A stretch of DNA of 64,000 nucleotides from Flavobacterium lutivivi. Its GTDB lineage: Bacteria > Bacteroidota > Bacteroidia > Flavobacteriales > Flavobacteriaceae. The stretch lies in NCBI RefSeq assembly GCF_014642275.1, contig NZ_BMIM01000006.1, positions 62,001-126,000 of the forward strand. The letters are read 5' to 3'. The position numbers and the translations under genes were made by a program. How positions within the stretch are numbered: the stretch's first letter is position 1; each line of letters starts with the position of its first letter. The notes below the pieces were generated by a model that made no database searches, was not told the DNA's origin, and saw nothing but the letters and a program-made list of their open reading frames with translations. Shown here one piece after another: positions 9,201 to 17,471 of this stretch.

Positions 9201-9437
9201 TTGTGTTTAGGACATTCCGAAGTACTACCAAATTTAGTTGCCGAATTCAATCAGCAAAGCAAAAGTGGTCGTTATATGGAAGGGTATAAAGAACTGCTTG
9301 AGGTAGCTTTACAACATTGCAAAGGAGTTTCTACAGAAATGGGGTTAAATTCTTTAGCATTACCAGGCATTAGTAGATTATCCAATAAAAGTACCGATGC
9401 ACCTTATGAATTAATTTCTTATCTAATCATTAAGTAG
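6270..9437 (+). CDS. PLD-domain SNF2-type helicase of an extended type III restriction locus
   Basis: A 1055-residue SF2 ATPase. Residues about 10-165 resemble a phospholipase-D-like domain found at the N-terminus of such helicases (SSIYVATNYFSIPSVFELL). The helicase core has Walker A ADSVGLGKT near 247-256, motif II VIDESH near 334-340, motif III LSATPVN near 376, and C-terminal motifs YDIHWNPVRIIQRFGRIDR near 780-798, as in SNF2/RapA proteins. It probably translocates on DNA. Its stop lies 3 bp before the next gene, so it is translated with the DUF4391-like gene, Mod and Res. Helicase-DUF4391-Mod-Res sets are common in bacterial defence loci. Whether the PLD domain still cuts DNA is unclear, since no complete HxK motif is visible. 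Confidence 0.85.
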   Translation: MKIINNQDVLLIDELKLALNQNSSIYVATNYFSIPSVFELLEKLDNLNSIKILIDNTDVEKDLRFSYDDKELKSYHNLIQKFKADKVFQLIKDKVEIREGSVGGQKFILTETNAVTNYFMLVPHDLNLISLGIMSTEQPIFINSFEDAGNQYLSIFNNVWNSSKRDLKEIILKSITRSAQQYAPEQLYKFTLHNIFQNKTIDEISEQRLNRTGFKETEVWKMLFNFQKDAVLGAIDKIETFGGCIIADSVGLGKTFEALAVMKYYNLRNDRILVLCPKKLRENWLIYSLISDVRNILAKDRMNFDVLNHTDLSREKGTSGLINLETINWGNYDLVVIDESHNFRNNDPRKNTVSRYQRLMRDIIKTGVKTKVLMLSATPVNTRMNDIKNQIAFITEQNDTALSEFGISSIDQTLRKAQQKFNAWLKDNHNENTNRDSLVTTLNGDYFKILDLLTIARSRKHIEKYYDITDIGKFPERLKPIAKYSDFDTGKAFPQMDNVNNLLNALNLKFYSPLYFVRDDKKKSYEEKYDYITSTGSVFRQVEREDSLIHLMRVNLLKRLESSIHSFRLTLTSLWNQVEYLSDKIKTIHQNEYFDTDFDINEVEFDDDRLEDLIIGGKVKVLLQDLDLVKFKEYIEDDKKRLEELIAMASVVDPTRDAKLEDLKNLIIEKLKNPINEGNKKVIVFSAFADTVLYLHEHLASWLQEEHHLYSALVTGGDANKSNMPNCRLDLNSILIHFSPLSKKRNAIYPDEKNQIDILFCTDCISEGQNLQDCDYLVNYDIHWNPVRIIQRFGRIDRIGSINDKIQLVNFFPNLALDSYIDLIGRVKGRMQLLDTSATGDDNIIDETAHQNQDLEYRRKQLKQLQTQVLDLEDIEGGISITDLTFNDFKIDADRLSPAEREAFQLTPKGIFALTENNIEDGNKGVIFCLKDTHSAMDGDKLSNNIIYPFTLCYITAEGTVFIPSANPKRGLDYYKKLCLGHSEVLPNLVAEFNQQSKSGRYMEGYKELLEVALQHCKGVSTEMGLNSLALPGISRLSNKSTDAPYELISYLIIK

Positions 9438-9440
9438 TTT

Positions 9441-10226
9441 ATGATTAAGGAGTTATTACATAAAACACTTAAATTGCCCACACATTGTTGGGTAAATCAA
9501 AAGCTGCCTAAAACATTCTTTAAGCGCAATTTTGAGATTACATTATCCGAGAAAAAACTATTGGACGATTTTTCTATTATTCAACAAATGGAAGTTTTAG
9601 CATTGGTTAATCAAGAAACAGCAAACATACCTTCTTTTACAGAAGCTTCTTCAAGCTACGAGGAAATAATCATTTTAGCAGTGCAAACCACAACAGAACA
9701 ATTTGATAAACAAAAAGATAAAATTGCACAACTTATTCAAAAGTACATTCCTAACCCAATGCTTCTGATAGTGTATGACAATAATAAACTGCTTTTTAAC
9801 GTAGCCGAAAAGCGCATTAATAACAACGATGCTACCAAAAGAGTGATTGAAGCAGCATACACAACCGAAACAATTACTGGCGATAACATCAGCATAAAAC
9901 AACAGCAGTTTCTCGATAATTTAGCTTTTGACAAAGCCAATAAGATAGATTTACGCCATTATTACAACCATTTTATCCAGTCGGTTATTGGTTTGCAAAC
10001 CGCACAAATAAACGGTACTTTTGTCACAAGATCAATAGCGCAAAGTAAAGAAAATGTTCAAATTTTAGAGCAAATAGAAGTATTAAAACAACATATTACA
10101 ACGCTTGAAAACACAGCCAAAAAGGAAACTCAAGTCGCTGAAATGGTGAAATGGAATACACAAATTAATCAGAATAGAAACGAAATAAAATGTTTAACCG
10201 AAAAGTTAAACAGTGTTATACAATAA
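9441..10226 (+). CDS. DUF4391-like protein
   Basis: A 261-residue protein resembling the DUF4391 family that accompanies helicase-Mod-Res loci. The N-terminal part contains LPTHCWVNQKLPKTFFKRNF; the middle is alpha/beta (IIILAVQTTTEQFDKQKDKIAQLI, NPMLLIVYDNNKLLFNVAEKRI). The last 50 residues are predicted coiled coil (ENVQILEQIEVLKQHITTLE). I see no catalytic motif. It lies 3 bp after the helicase and 6 bp before the methylase, so the three products are likely made together. A scaffold or specificity role is only a guess. Confidence 0.7.
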   Translation: MIKELLHKTLKLPTHCWVNQKLPKTFFKRNFEITLSEKKLLDDFSIIQQMEVLALVNQETANIPSFTEASSSYEEIIILAVQTTTEQFDKQKDKIAQLIQKYIPNPMLLIVYDNNKLLFNVAEKRINNNDATKRVIEAAYTTETITGDNISIKQQQFLDNLAFDKANKIDLRHYYNHFIQSVIGLQTAQINGTFVTRSIAQSKENVQILEQIEVLKQHITTLENTAKKETQVAEMVKWNTQINQNRNEIKCLTEKLNSVIQ

Positions 10227-10232
10227 GTCCAA

Positions 10233-12095
10233 ATGGAAAAAATTAATTCACTTACCAGTGCAGACATAGTGGCAGACAACATAGAACTGCTTAAGCAATT
10301 GTTCCCAACCATTGTAAAAGAAGGCAATATCGATCTCAATGAACTAAAAGCATTGCTGGGCGAAACCGTAGAAGAAAAAGAAGAATACTATCGCTTCACT
10401 TGGGCAGGTAAAAACCAAGCGCGTCTAGAAGCCAACAAACCGACAACAGCAACCTTACGACCAAATAAAAAAGAAAGTAAAAATTGGGATACTACCAACA
10501 ATATTTTTATAGAAGGCGACAACCTCGAAGTATTAAAGTTGCTTCAAAAAAGCTACGCCAATAAAATAAAAATGATATACATCGATCCTCCATACAACAC
10601 AGGGAAGGATTTTGTCTATAAAGACAACTATGCCGACAATTTAGGCAATTACCTAAATATCACGAACCAAACAGACGAGCAAGGCAAAAAAACAAGCACC
10701 AATACCGAAAGTGATGGACGTTACCACTCCAACTGGCTCAATATGATGTATCCTCGTTTGCGGTTGGCACGAAACCTAATGACTGATGATGGTGTTATTT
10801 TTATTTCAATTGATGATAATGAAGTACATAATTTACGAAAAGCTTGCGATGAAGTTTTTGGAGAAGATAATTTTGTTGCTAATATTATTTGGGAAAAAAA
10901 ATATTCACCTCAAAATGATGCAAAATGGTTTAGCCCAAATCACGATCATATAATTTTATATGCAAAGAATAAAAATAACTACAGACCTGTTTTACTACAA
11001 AGAAATGAAGAACAATTAGCGAGATATAAAAATCCCGATAATGATCCACGAGGTGTTTGGAAAATGAGTGATTTATCTGTTAAAACTTATTCACCTGATT
11101 ATGATTATCCAATTGTCACTCCGTCTGGTAGAATTGCCAAATTACCAGCTGGTAGATGTTGGATGACAAATGAAACCAAAATGAAAGAATTAATTGCTGA
11201 TAATAGAATTTGGTTTGGAGAGGAGGGTAATAACATTCCAGCACTTAAAAGGTTTCTTACAGATGTAAAGGATGGTGTTACTCCAATGACAATTTGGAAT
11301 AGAAAAGATGTTGGTGATAATCAAGAAGGCAAACAAGAATTAATAAAAATTATGCCTGAAAATGTTTTTCAAACTCCAAAAGTTGTTCGTCTTATTAAAA
11401 AGATGATAAATTTAACTTTTAATACTTCGGATATTTTATTAGACTTTTTCGCAGGTTCAGGTACTACAGCTCACGCAGTAATGCAACTCAATGCCGAAGA
11501 TGGAGGAGATAGAAAATGTATTTCAGTTCAATTACCTGAGCCAACTGATGACAAAAGTGAAGCATTTAAAGCGGGTTATAAAACCATTGCTGAAATCACC
11601 AAAGAGCGTATTCGCAGAGCTGGAGAAAAAATAAAAAACGATTACAAAGACAACAAAGAAGTTATTAATAAACTTGATGTGGGCTTCAAAGCATTCAAGC
11701 TAGACAGCAGCAACATTCAAGCTTGGGATGGCAACCCAGACAATTTAGAAGAACAGTTAGATATTTTTGCCAACAACATCAAAACAGATAGAACCGAAGA
11801 AGATATCTTATTTGAAATACTACTAAAATACGGTTTAGATTTAACCGTTGCCATCGATGAAAAAACCATTGCAGCACAAAAAGTGTTTAGTGTAGGTCAA
11901 GGTACATTGTTTATATGTTTGTCTAATGCCATTTCACCAGCAGTTTCAGAAGGTATCGGCGCTTGGAAACAAGAACTAAACCCAACAATTTGCAGAGTAA
12001 TCTTTAAAGACACGGGTTTCCAGTCAGACAAAGACAAAACCAACGCAATGCAAATCTTAAAAAGGTTTGGTATAGAGGAGGTTAATAGTATATAA
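10233..12095 (+). CDS. mod: Type III-like DNA adenine methyltransferase (Mod)
   Basis: A 620-residue N6-adenine methyltransferase that would both protect host DNA and recognise the target site of the type III enzyme. Motif IV, DPPYNTG, begins at residue 118. The SAM-binding motif FFAGSGTTAHAV starts near 406. The order IV before I marks the beta class to which type III Mod proteins belong. The region between (about 190-400) should be the target recognition domain, and its DNA (10790-11460) is visibly more AT-rich than the flanks, suggesting an exchanged specificity domain. The length is normal and the frame intact. Its Res partner lies downstream, split off by two inserted genes. Confidence 0.92.
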   Translation: MEKINSLTSADIVADNIELLKQLFPTIVKEGNIDLNELKALLGETVEEKEEYYRFTWAGKNQARLEANKPTTATLRPNKKESKNWDTTNNIFIEGDNLEVLKLLQKSYANKIKMIYIDPPYNTGKDFVYKDNYADNLGNYLNITNQTDEQGKKTSTNTESDGRYHSNWLNMMYPRLRLARNLMTDDGVIFISIDDNEVHNLRKACDEVFGEDNFVANIIWEKKYSPQNDAKWFSPNHDHIILYAKNKNNYRPVLLQRNEEQLARYKNPDNDPRGVWKMSDLSVKTYSPDYDYPIVTPSGRIAKLPAGRCWMTNETKMKELIADNRIWFGEEGNNIPALKRFLTDVKDGVTPMTIWNRKDVGDNQEGKQELIKIMPENVFQTPKVVRLIKKMINLTFNTSDILLDFFAGSGTTAHAVMQLNAEDGGDRKCISVQLPEPTDDKSEAFKAGYKTIAEITKERIRRAGEKIKNDYKDNKEVINKLDVGFKAFKLDSSNIQAWDGNPDNLEEQLDIFANNIKTDRTEEDILFEILLKYGLDLTVAIDEKTIAAQKVFSVGQGTLFICLSNAISPAVSEGIGAWKQELNPTICRVIFKDTGFQSDKDKTNAMQILKRFGIEEVNSI

Positions 12096-12109
12096 TTTTA
12101 AAAATAAAC

Positions 12110-12117
12110 TACATTTG
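12110..12117 (+). promoter_or_regulatory. Candidate -7 promoter element inside the restriction operon
   Basis: TACATTTG matches the consensus TAnnTTTG and sits 20 bp before the ATPase ATG at 12138. No TTTG lies at -33. Its place, just after mod ends, suggests the ATPase-nuclease pair has its own transcript. Confidence 0.5.
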
Positions 12118-12137
12118 TGGTTTTAAAGAGCAAATTA

Positions 12138-13538
12138 ATGAAAATAGCAGTCAAAAATCTTGGAGCAATAAAACAAGCTGAAATAGATTTAGGTAAAAGA
12201 TTAAATGTGTTTTGTGGTCCAAACGGTACCGGAAAAACCTATTTGGCATATCTAATCTATTCAATTACTTCATTAAATAACAAAAGCTTAGGTAGGATAC
12301 TTGAAAAGGAATACATAAATCAATTAGTATCTACTAATACAACTTCTATTGAAATTGAAGTAAATAAACTTTGGAACTATCGTGAAGAAGAAGTGCAAAC
12401 TATAAAAGAAAATTTATGGAATTTATTTGCTGTTGCTGAAAATAAGTCTGAAAAATTCTTTTCGAAAACAGAAATTCAAATCTTAGATACTTTTGAAACA
12501 TTTGAAAGTCAATTTAATGAAATGAACTTCAAAAAAGAAGTGAAATTATACGGCTACAAGTTTATAATAAGTAAAATTGAAAATACTCATAGTATAAATA
12601 TAACTTTAGATGAAAATCAAATTAAAGACCAAGATTTTCTTCGTTTTTTAGAAATTGCTTTATTGTCTAGGGTATATTCCATTTTGGCTTTTTATCCAAT
12701 TGTTTCTTCAACAATATTTCCTGTTGAAAGAAATTCTATTTATACATTTAGTGAGGAGTTATCTATCAGAAATAATGATAGATATGAAATGATAAAGGAA
12801 CTTTCAAGTAAAAAGGATATAAATCCTATGGATTTATTTTTCAAACCTAATACTCGCTATCCACAACCCATTAGAGATGGTTTGAGAGTTGCTGAAAATT
12901 TAGAGAATATCCAAAAACTAAGCAGTCCTTATTATGATTTTGCAACAGAAATTGAGAAAGAACTATTAAATGGTAAAGTTACAGTTACAAATGAAGGAAA
13001 CGTTGAGTTTAGTAGCGATAAAGCTCCTAGAGTAAAACTATCATTTCATCAAAGTTCATCTATTGTAAAAACGTTGTCAAGTTTAGTTATTTACTTAAAA
13101 CATTTAGCTACTAAAGATGATTTAGTAATTATTGACGAACCGGAATTAAATTTACATCCAGATAATCAAATCAAATTAACTAGGATTTTTGCAAGGTTAA
13201 TAAATCAAGGAATACGTTTAGTAATTAGTACACACAGCGATTACATAGTAAGAGAGATTAATAATTTAATTATGGTTTCATCAACTGATGAAAACCCAGA
13301 ACTTGTTGATTTAGCTAAAGAAATGGGATATGAGAAAGACGAATATTTGAAATTAGATGATTTTAAAGCATATCTCTTTAAATATAAAAATGCAAGCGCT
13401 AAGCAAACTGAAGTTGTTCCGATAAAGTGTGATAAAAATGGCTTTGATGTTGAAACTCTCGACAAAACAATCGAAGATTTGAACGATAGGTCTAATCAAT
13501 TATTCTATGCTTTAAAATACGGTAAAGATTATGAGTAA
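12138..13538 (+). CDS. ABC-type/AAA_15-like ATPase of a nested two-gene module
   Basis: A 466-residue protein from the ATG at 12138; a GTG at 12117 would overlap the promoter-like element. It begins MKIAVKNLGAIKQAEIDLG with Walker A GPNGTGKT at 27-34 and has a distant Walker B VIIDEPELNLHPDN at about 330-342 and the switch STHSDYIVREI. This is the SMC/ABC arrangement of OLD-like and RloA-like defence ATPases. The C-terminal ~100 residues are too short for a TOPRIM nuclease and none of its motifs is seen. The next gene overlaps by 8 bp and has nuclease motifs, so the two probably form an ATPase-effector pair. They interrupt the order mod-res. Confidence 0.85.
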   Translation: MKIAVKNLGAIKQAEIDLGKRLNVFCGPNGTGKTYLAYLIYSITSLNNKSLGRILEKEYINQLVSTNTTSIEIEVNKLWNYREEEVQTIKENLWNLFAVAENKSEKFFSKTEIQILDTFETFESQFNEMNFKKEVKLYGYKFIISKIENTHSINITLDENQIKDQDFLRFLEIALLSRVYSILAFYPIVSSTIFPVERNSIYTFSEELSIRNNDRYEMIKELSSKKDINPMDLFFKPNTRYPQPIRDGLRVAENLENIQKLSSPYYDFATEIEKELLNGKVTVTNEGNVEFSSDKAPRVKLSFHQSSSIVKTLSSLVIYLKHLATKDDLVIIDEPELNLHPDNQIKLTRIFARLINQGIRLVISTHSDYIVREINNLIMVSSTDENPELVDLAKEMGYEKDEYLKLDDFKAYLFKYKNASAKQTEVVPIKCDKNGFDVETLDKTIEDLNDRSNQLFYALKYGKDYE

Positions 13539-14061
13539 ACTTGAAATAATTCAAAAGGTTATTCATAGTAATTTTGTTTATAACAATGAATATCTAGAGG
13601 AAAGAAAACCTGATTTTAGAATGAGAATTAATTTATCAGAAAAAAATACTGAAGACAAATTAATTTATCGTTTTGACCCTGAAAATCGTGTTTTATTTCC
13701 TTTTTTTTCAGATGAAAGGCATCTTAATAAGATTTGCGATTTTTTCGTTTTATTTGAAAGGAATAATAAGTTATATATATTAATTTCTGAACTAAAAAGA
13801 GGTTGGTCAAGAGATAATGGTACAGCAAATAAGCAATTAGAAGCGAGTGAACAATTTATGAAATTTGTTATCAAAAGTGCAAATAGAATTGGATTACAAT
13901 TAGACGAAAACGATTGTGTCCTTTACAAACTTAGATTTAGTGAAGCATACATTGAAAAGGTTAAAAAAAGGGCAACTAAAATGAAAGACCCATTACACGG
14001 CTGTGGTAATGACATCTATGAATATCGTTCAGATAGTATTAGATTTATTGATTTCAAATAA
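13531..14061 (+). CDS. Small PD-(D/E)XK-like nuclease, partner of the ATPase
   Basis: A 176-residue protein whose start overlaps the ATPase stop by 8 bp. I do not recognise a named family, but the core fits a PD-(D/E)XK nuclease: D70 in KICDFFVLFE, then E87 and K89 in LYILISELKRG, then a Gln-containing helix ANKQLEASEQFMKFVIKSA. This is the order and spacing of the restriction-endonuclease fold. It has no signal peptide or membrane segment. The likely job is a DNA- or RNA-cutting effector controlled by the ATPase. The nuclease call is an inference from motif order alone. Confidence 0.65.
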   Translation: MSKLEIIQKVIHSNFVYNNEYLEERKPDFRMRINLSEKNTEDKLIYRFDPENRVLFPFFSDERHLNKICDFFVLFERNNKLYILISELKRGWSRDNGTANKQLEASEQFMKFVIKSANRIGLQLDENDCVLYKLRFSEAYIEKVKKRATKMKDPLHGCGNDIYEYRSDSIRFIDFK

Positions 14062-14081
14062 TATACTTAGTTGCGTAATAA

Positions 14082-17000
14082 ATGAAAATAAAGTTTGTAA
14101 GCGGTTTAGAACACCAACAAGATGGTGTAGAAGCAATAGTAGATATATTCAAAGGTCAAGAAGTGTGTACTTCTAACTTTACAGTGTTTTCTCCTGAATA
14201 TATTAATGCACAACAACGACTGTCTCAAAATGAGTTGGGTTATGCTAATAAATTACAAATCAACGAAGCTCAAATCATTGATAATGCTCAAAAAGTGCAA
14301 CTTAAAAATGGTTTACGACCTTCTTTATCTAATGAAATCGACATAAATCATCTTGATTTTTCAATCGAAATGGAAACTGGTACTGGTAAAACATACGTGT
14401 ACCTAAAAACCATTATGGAAATGCAACGCCAATATGGTTTCAAAAAATTCATTATAGTAGTGCCTTCAATTCCTATCAAAGAAGGAGTTTTCAAATCATT
14501 ACAAATGACCGTTGACCATTTCAACGAACATTATCCCGAAGCCATATATAATGAAAAAAGTTTCTTTGTTTATGATAGTTCCGATTTATCAAGTGTTAGA
14601 GATTTTGCAATAAACGATCGATTACAAATTATGGTAATCAATATTCAAGCTTTTGCAAAAGATATTGATGAAAGCAGTAGTAAAACCAACAGAATATTAT
14701 TAGACTATAATGATAAATTAGGGTATAAGCCTATTTCATTACTCCAAAATACTAGACCGTTTGTAATTGTAGATGAACCTCAGTCAACAATGAGTAGTCC
14801 TTTACAAAAGAAATCCATCAAAAATCTTAATCCATTAGCTGTTTTTAGATATTCTGCAACGCATTCAGAAAAAATCAACCTAATGTATAAATTGGATGCA
14901 GTAGATGCTTATAACCAGCAACTAGTTAAGCAGATTGAAGTGGCATCGGTTATGGTCGATGGAGCAGCTTCAAGCGGTGCCTATATCAAACTAGTATCAT
15001 TACAAAATCGTAATGGGATATCAGCAAAAGTAGAGATTGAAGTAAAAGGGCGTGATGGTAAAGCGAAAAGAGAGACAAAGGAAATAAAACAGAATACAGA
15101 TTTGTTACAAGTAACAAAGTTGCCACAATATGCAGATTATTTTGTTAAAGATATTTATGTAGACCAAGAGTACATTGAGTTTACAAATGGAACTGAAATC
15201 AGTCTAGGACATTCCATCGGAGCTGTTGATGATTTAATGATTAAGCGTTATCAAATAAGAAAAACTATAGAAGAACATTTAGATAAAGAAGTACGATTAA
15301 ACCCAAAAGGAATAAAAGTATTGAGTTTGTTTTTTATTGATGCTGTAAAGCATTATCGAGTATATGATGATGAAGGAAATCAGCAAAATGGGGATTATGC
15401 CACCATATTTGAAGAAGAATATAAAAAGCTAATAAAATCAAGAAAATACCAATCTATTTTCAACGAAATAAAAGATTTAGATAGCGAAGTTTCTCAAATC
15501 CATAACGGATATTTCTCTATCGACAAACAATCAAAAGCAAGTAATAAGAAAGATAAGTTTGAATTTTTCAAAGATACTTCTGGTTCGGTAAAAGCAGATG
15601 AAGACACGTATAGTCTGATTATGAAGGACAAAGAAAAGTTGTTAAGTTTTGATAGTAAGTTGCGTTTTATTTTCTCGCATTCGGCTTTAAAAGAAGGTTG
15701 GGACAATCCAAATGTGTTCCAAATTTGCACACTCAAAGAAGCTGGGCAATCTGATAATAAAAGAAGACAAGAAATTGGTCGTGGACTTCGTTTAGCCGTT
15801 AATCAAGAAGGAGAACGAGTTTATGGTTTTGAAGTAAATACACTTACAGTAATGGCAAGTATTAGCTATGAGCAATTTGTAGATGAACTTCAAAAAAATA
15901 TTGAAGAAGAAACGGGTATCAAATTTGGAATTCTACAATCACATAGTTTTAGCAATGTAGTAATTAGTATGAATGGAAATGATCCTGAATATTTAGGGCA
16001 TCATAAATCCGAAGAAATATTCAATCATTTACTCTTAAAAGGATATATCAACACCAAAGGTAAAATCCAGGATCTATTAAAAGAAGATATAAAAGAGGGT
16101 ACAGTTGATTTAGGACAAGATTTTGAAAAACATATTGAAGAACAAATCATAAAAGAAATCACAAGAACTGCGGGTAGATTAGATGTAAAAAATAATGCTA
16201 CTAAGGAAATTGTAAAACTAAACAAGCAAGTTTTTTTGAGTGAAGATTTTAAAAATCTTTGGAATAAAATCAAATTCAAAACCACTTATTCTGTAGATTT
16301 CAAAAGTGATACATTGATAAAAGAATGTATTAAAAACATAAGTAATCGATTAGTAGTCAATGGTGGTAAGTTATCTTATGATAAGATTAAGTTAGATATT
16401 ACAGAGGGTGGAGTTACATTCAATGAACCAAAAACAAATTATGATGTAGTTAAGCAAGAAGTATCTGTTTTACCAGATATTATCAGCTATCTCCAAAATG
16501 AAACGCGTTTAACTCGAAAATCAATAGTTGAAATATTGAGAAACTGTGATAATCTAAACTTCTTTAAAATAAATCCACAAAAATATATTGAAGGATGTAT
16601 TGACATTATTAATGAACAAATGCGTTTGCATATTGTAGATGGAATTGTTTATAAAAGTATTGGTAATAATGACTATTACAGCCAAGAATTGTTTGAAAAC
16701 GAAGAGCTTACCGGGTATTTAAAATCAAATATGATTGAAAGTTCAAAATCACCATTTGAATATACTATTTATGATAGTAGTATTGAAAAAGAACTTTCTA
16801 AAGAGTTTGAAAAGAACAACAATGTGAAAGTATATGCCAAACTACCCGATTGGTTTAAAATAGAAACACCGCTAGGAAATTATAATCCTGACTGGGCAGT
16901 TTTGTTTGAAATTGATGGTAATGAACAATTGTATTTTGTTGTAGAAAGCAAAGGAACTTTAGGTTATGATTTCTTAAGACCAGCAGAACAAGGTAAAATT

Positions 17001-17114
17001 GATTGTGGTAAAAAGCACTTTGCCGAACTTTCAAAAACAACTAATAGTAATATTAAATTGGAATTGGTAACAAACGGTGATGATTTTGTAAATTTGGCTT
17101 TGAGTAAATTATAA
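14082..17114 (+). CDS. res: Type III restriction enzyme Res subunit
   Basis: A 1010-residue SF2 helicase-nuclease that with Mod would translocate along and cut unmodified DNA. Walker A ETGTGKT has K103. Motif II is DEPQ (231-234), replacing DEAH. RYSATH follows as motif III, and EIGRGLRL as motif VI. The C-terminal endonuclease has D937 in NYNPDWAVLFE and E955-S-K957 in VVESKG, the PD-(D/E)XK triad, as in Res proteins. The length is as expected for the family. It ends the restriction operon, and the first copy of the 83-bp repeat starts 25 bp after its stop. Confidence 0.92.
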   Translation: MKIKFVSGLEHQQDGVEAIVDIFKGQEVCTSNFTVFSPEYINAQQRLSQNELGYANKLQINEAQIIDNAQKVQLKNGLRPSLSNEIDINHLDFSIEMETGTGKTYVYLKTIMEMQRQYGFKKFIIVVPSIPIKEGVFKSLQMTVDHFNEHYPEAIYNEKSFFVYDSSDLSSVRDFAINDRLQIMVINIQAFAKDIDESSSKTNRILLDYNDKLGYKPISLLQNTRPFVIVDEPQSTMSSPLQKKSIKNLNPLAVFRYSATHSEKINLMYKLDAVDAYNQQLVKQIEVASVMVDGAASSGAYIKLVSLQNRNGISAKVEIEVKGRDGKAKRETKEIKQNTDLLQVTKLPQYADYFVKDIYVDQEYIEFTNGTEISLGHSIGAVDDLMIKRYQIRKTIEEHLDKEVRLNPKGIKVLSLFFIDAVKHYRVYDDEGNQQNGDYATIFEEEYKKLIKSRKYQSIFNEIKDLDSEVSQIHNGYFSIDKQSKASNKKDKFEFFKDTSGSVKADEDTYSLIMKDKEKLLSFDSKLRFIFSHSALKEGWDNPNVFQICTLKEAGQSDNKRRQEIGRGLRLAVNQEGERVYGFEVNTLTVMASISYEQFVDELQKNIEEETGIKFGILQSHSFSNVVISMNGNDPEYLGHHKSEEIFNHLLLKGYINTKGKIQDLLKEDIKEGTVDLGQDFEKHIEEQIIKEITRTAGRLDVKNNATKEIVKLNKQVFLSEDFKNLWNKIKFKTTYSVDFKSDTLIKECIKNISNRLVVNGGKLSYDKIKLDITEGGVTFNEPKTNYDVVKQEVSVLPDIISYLQNETRLTRKSIVEILRNCDNLNFFKINPQKYIEGCIDIINEQMRLHIVDGIVYKSIGNNDYYSQELFENEELTGYLKSNMIESSKSPFEYTIYDSSIEKELSKEFEKNNNVKVYAKLPDWFKIETPLGNYNPDWAVLFEIDGNEQLYFVVESKGTLGYDFLRPAEQGKIDCGKKHFAELSKTTNSNIKLELVTNGDDFVNLALSKL

Positions 17115-17138
17115 AATAAATTTAAAAATAAAATAAAA

Positions 17139-17221
17139 TTATCTCATTCAGCTGCACAAAATCCTCGTTTAGTCCAAGTATTCCTAAACTCACATATTTG
17201 TTTGCTTCATTTCGCTAATTA
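17139..17221. repeat. 83-bp direct repeat, left copy
   Basis: Identical to 25817-25899 at 80 of 83 positions. It follows the res stop by 25 bp, while the other copy follows the last cassette gene by 7 bp. On the minus strand both copies read open for about 22 codons (ANKYVSLGILGLNEDF...), which may be a protein remnant. The repeats bracket the chaperone/TerB operon. Confidence 0.9.
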
Positions 17222-17471
17222 TATTTTATTTAAATTCCTAAAATTAAAATTTTTCAAAAATGAGGAAAACCGTAAAGTAGTTATAATTATTTATTTTATG
17301 TTCGCACCTAGCTCTCAATTGCACTTTTTCGCATTATTTTTCTTTCTATAAACTATGAATTTTGCAAAATAAATGTTAATATTGGGCAATACAATAAATG
17401 TTTTTAAGTGTATCTTTTTTAAAAGGATAAGAGATAAGCAGAACTGATAATTTTTAGAAGCAAATATTCAA
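17222..17471. other. Leader region of the chaperone cassette
   Basis: Low-complexity AT-rich sequence between the repeat copy and the first start codon. No perfect promoter was found. TATGAATTTTGC around 17355-17366 is a loose match to the -7 consensus. No gene is seen. Confidence 0.4.
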
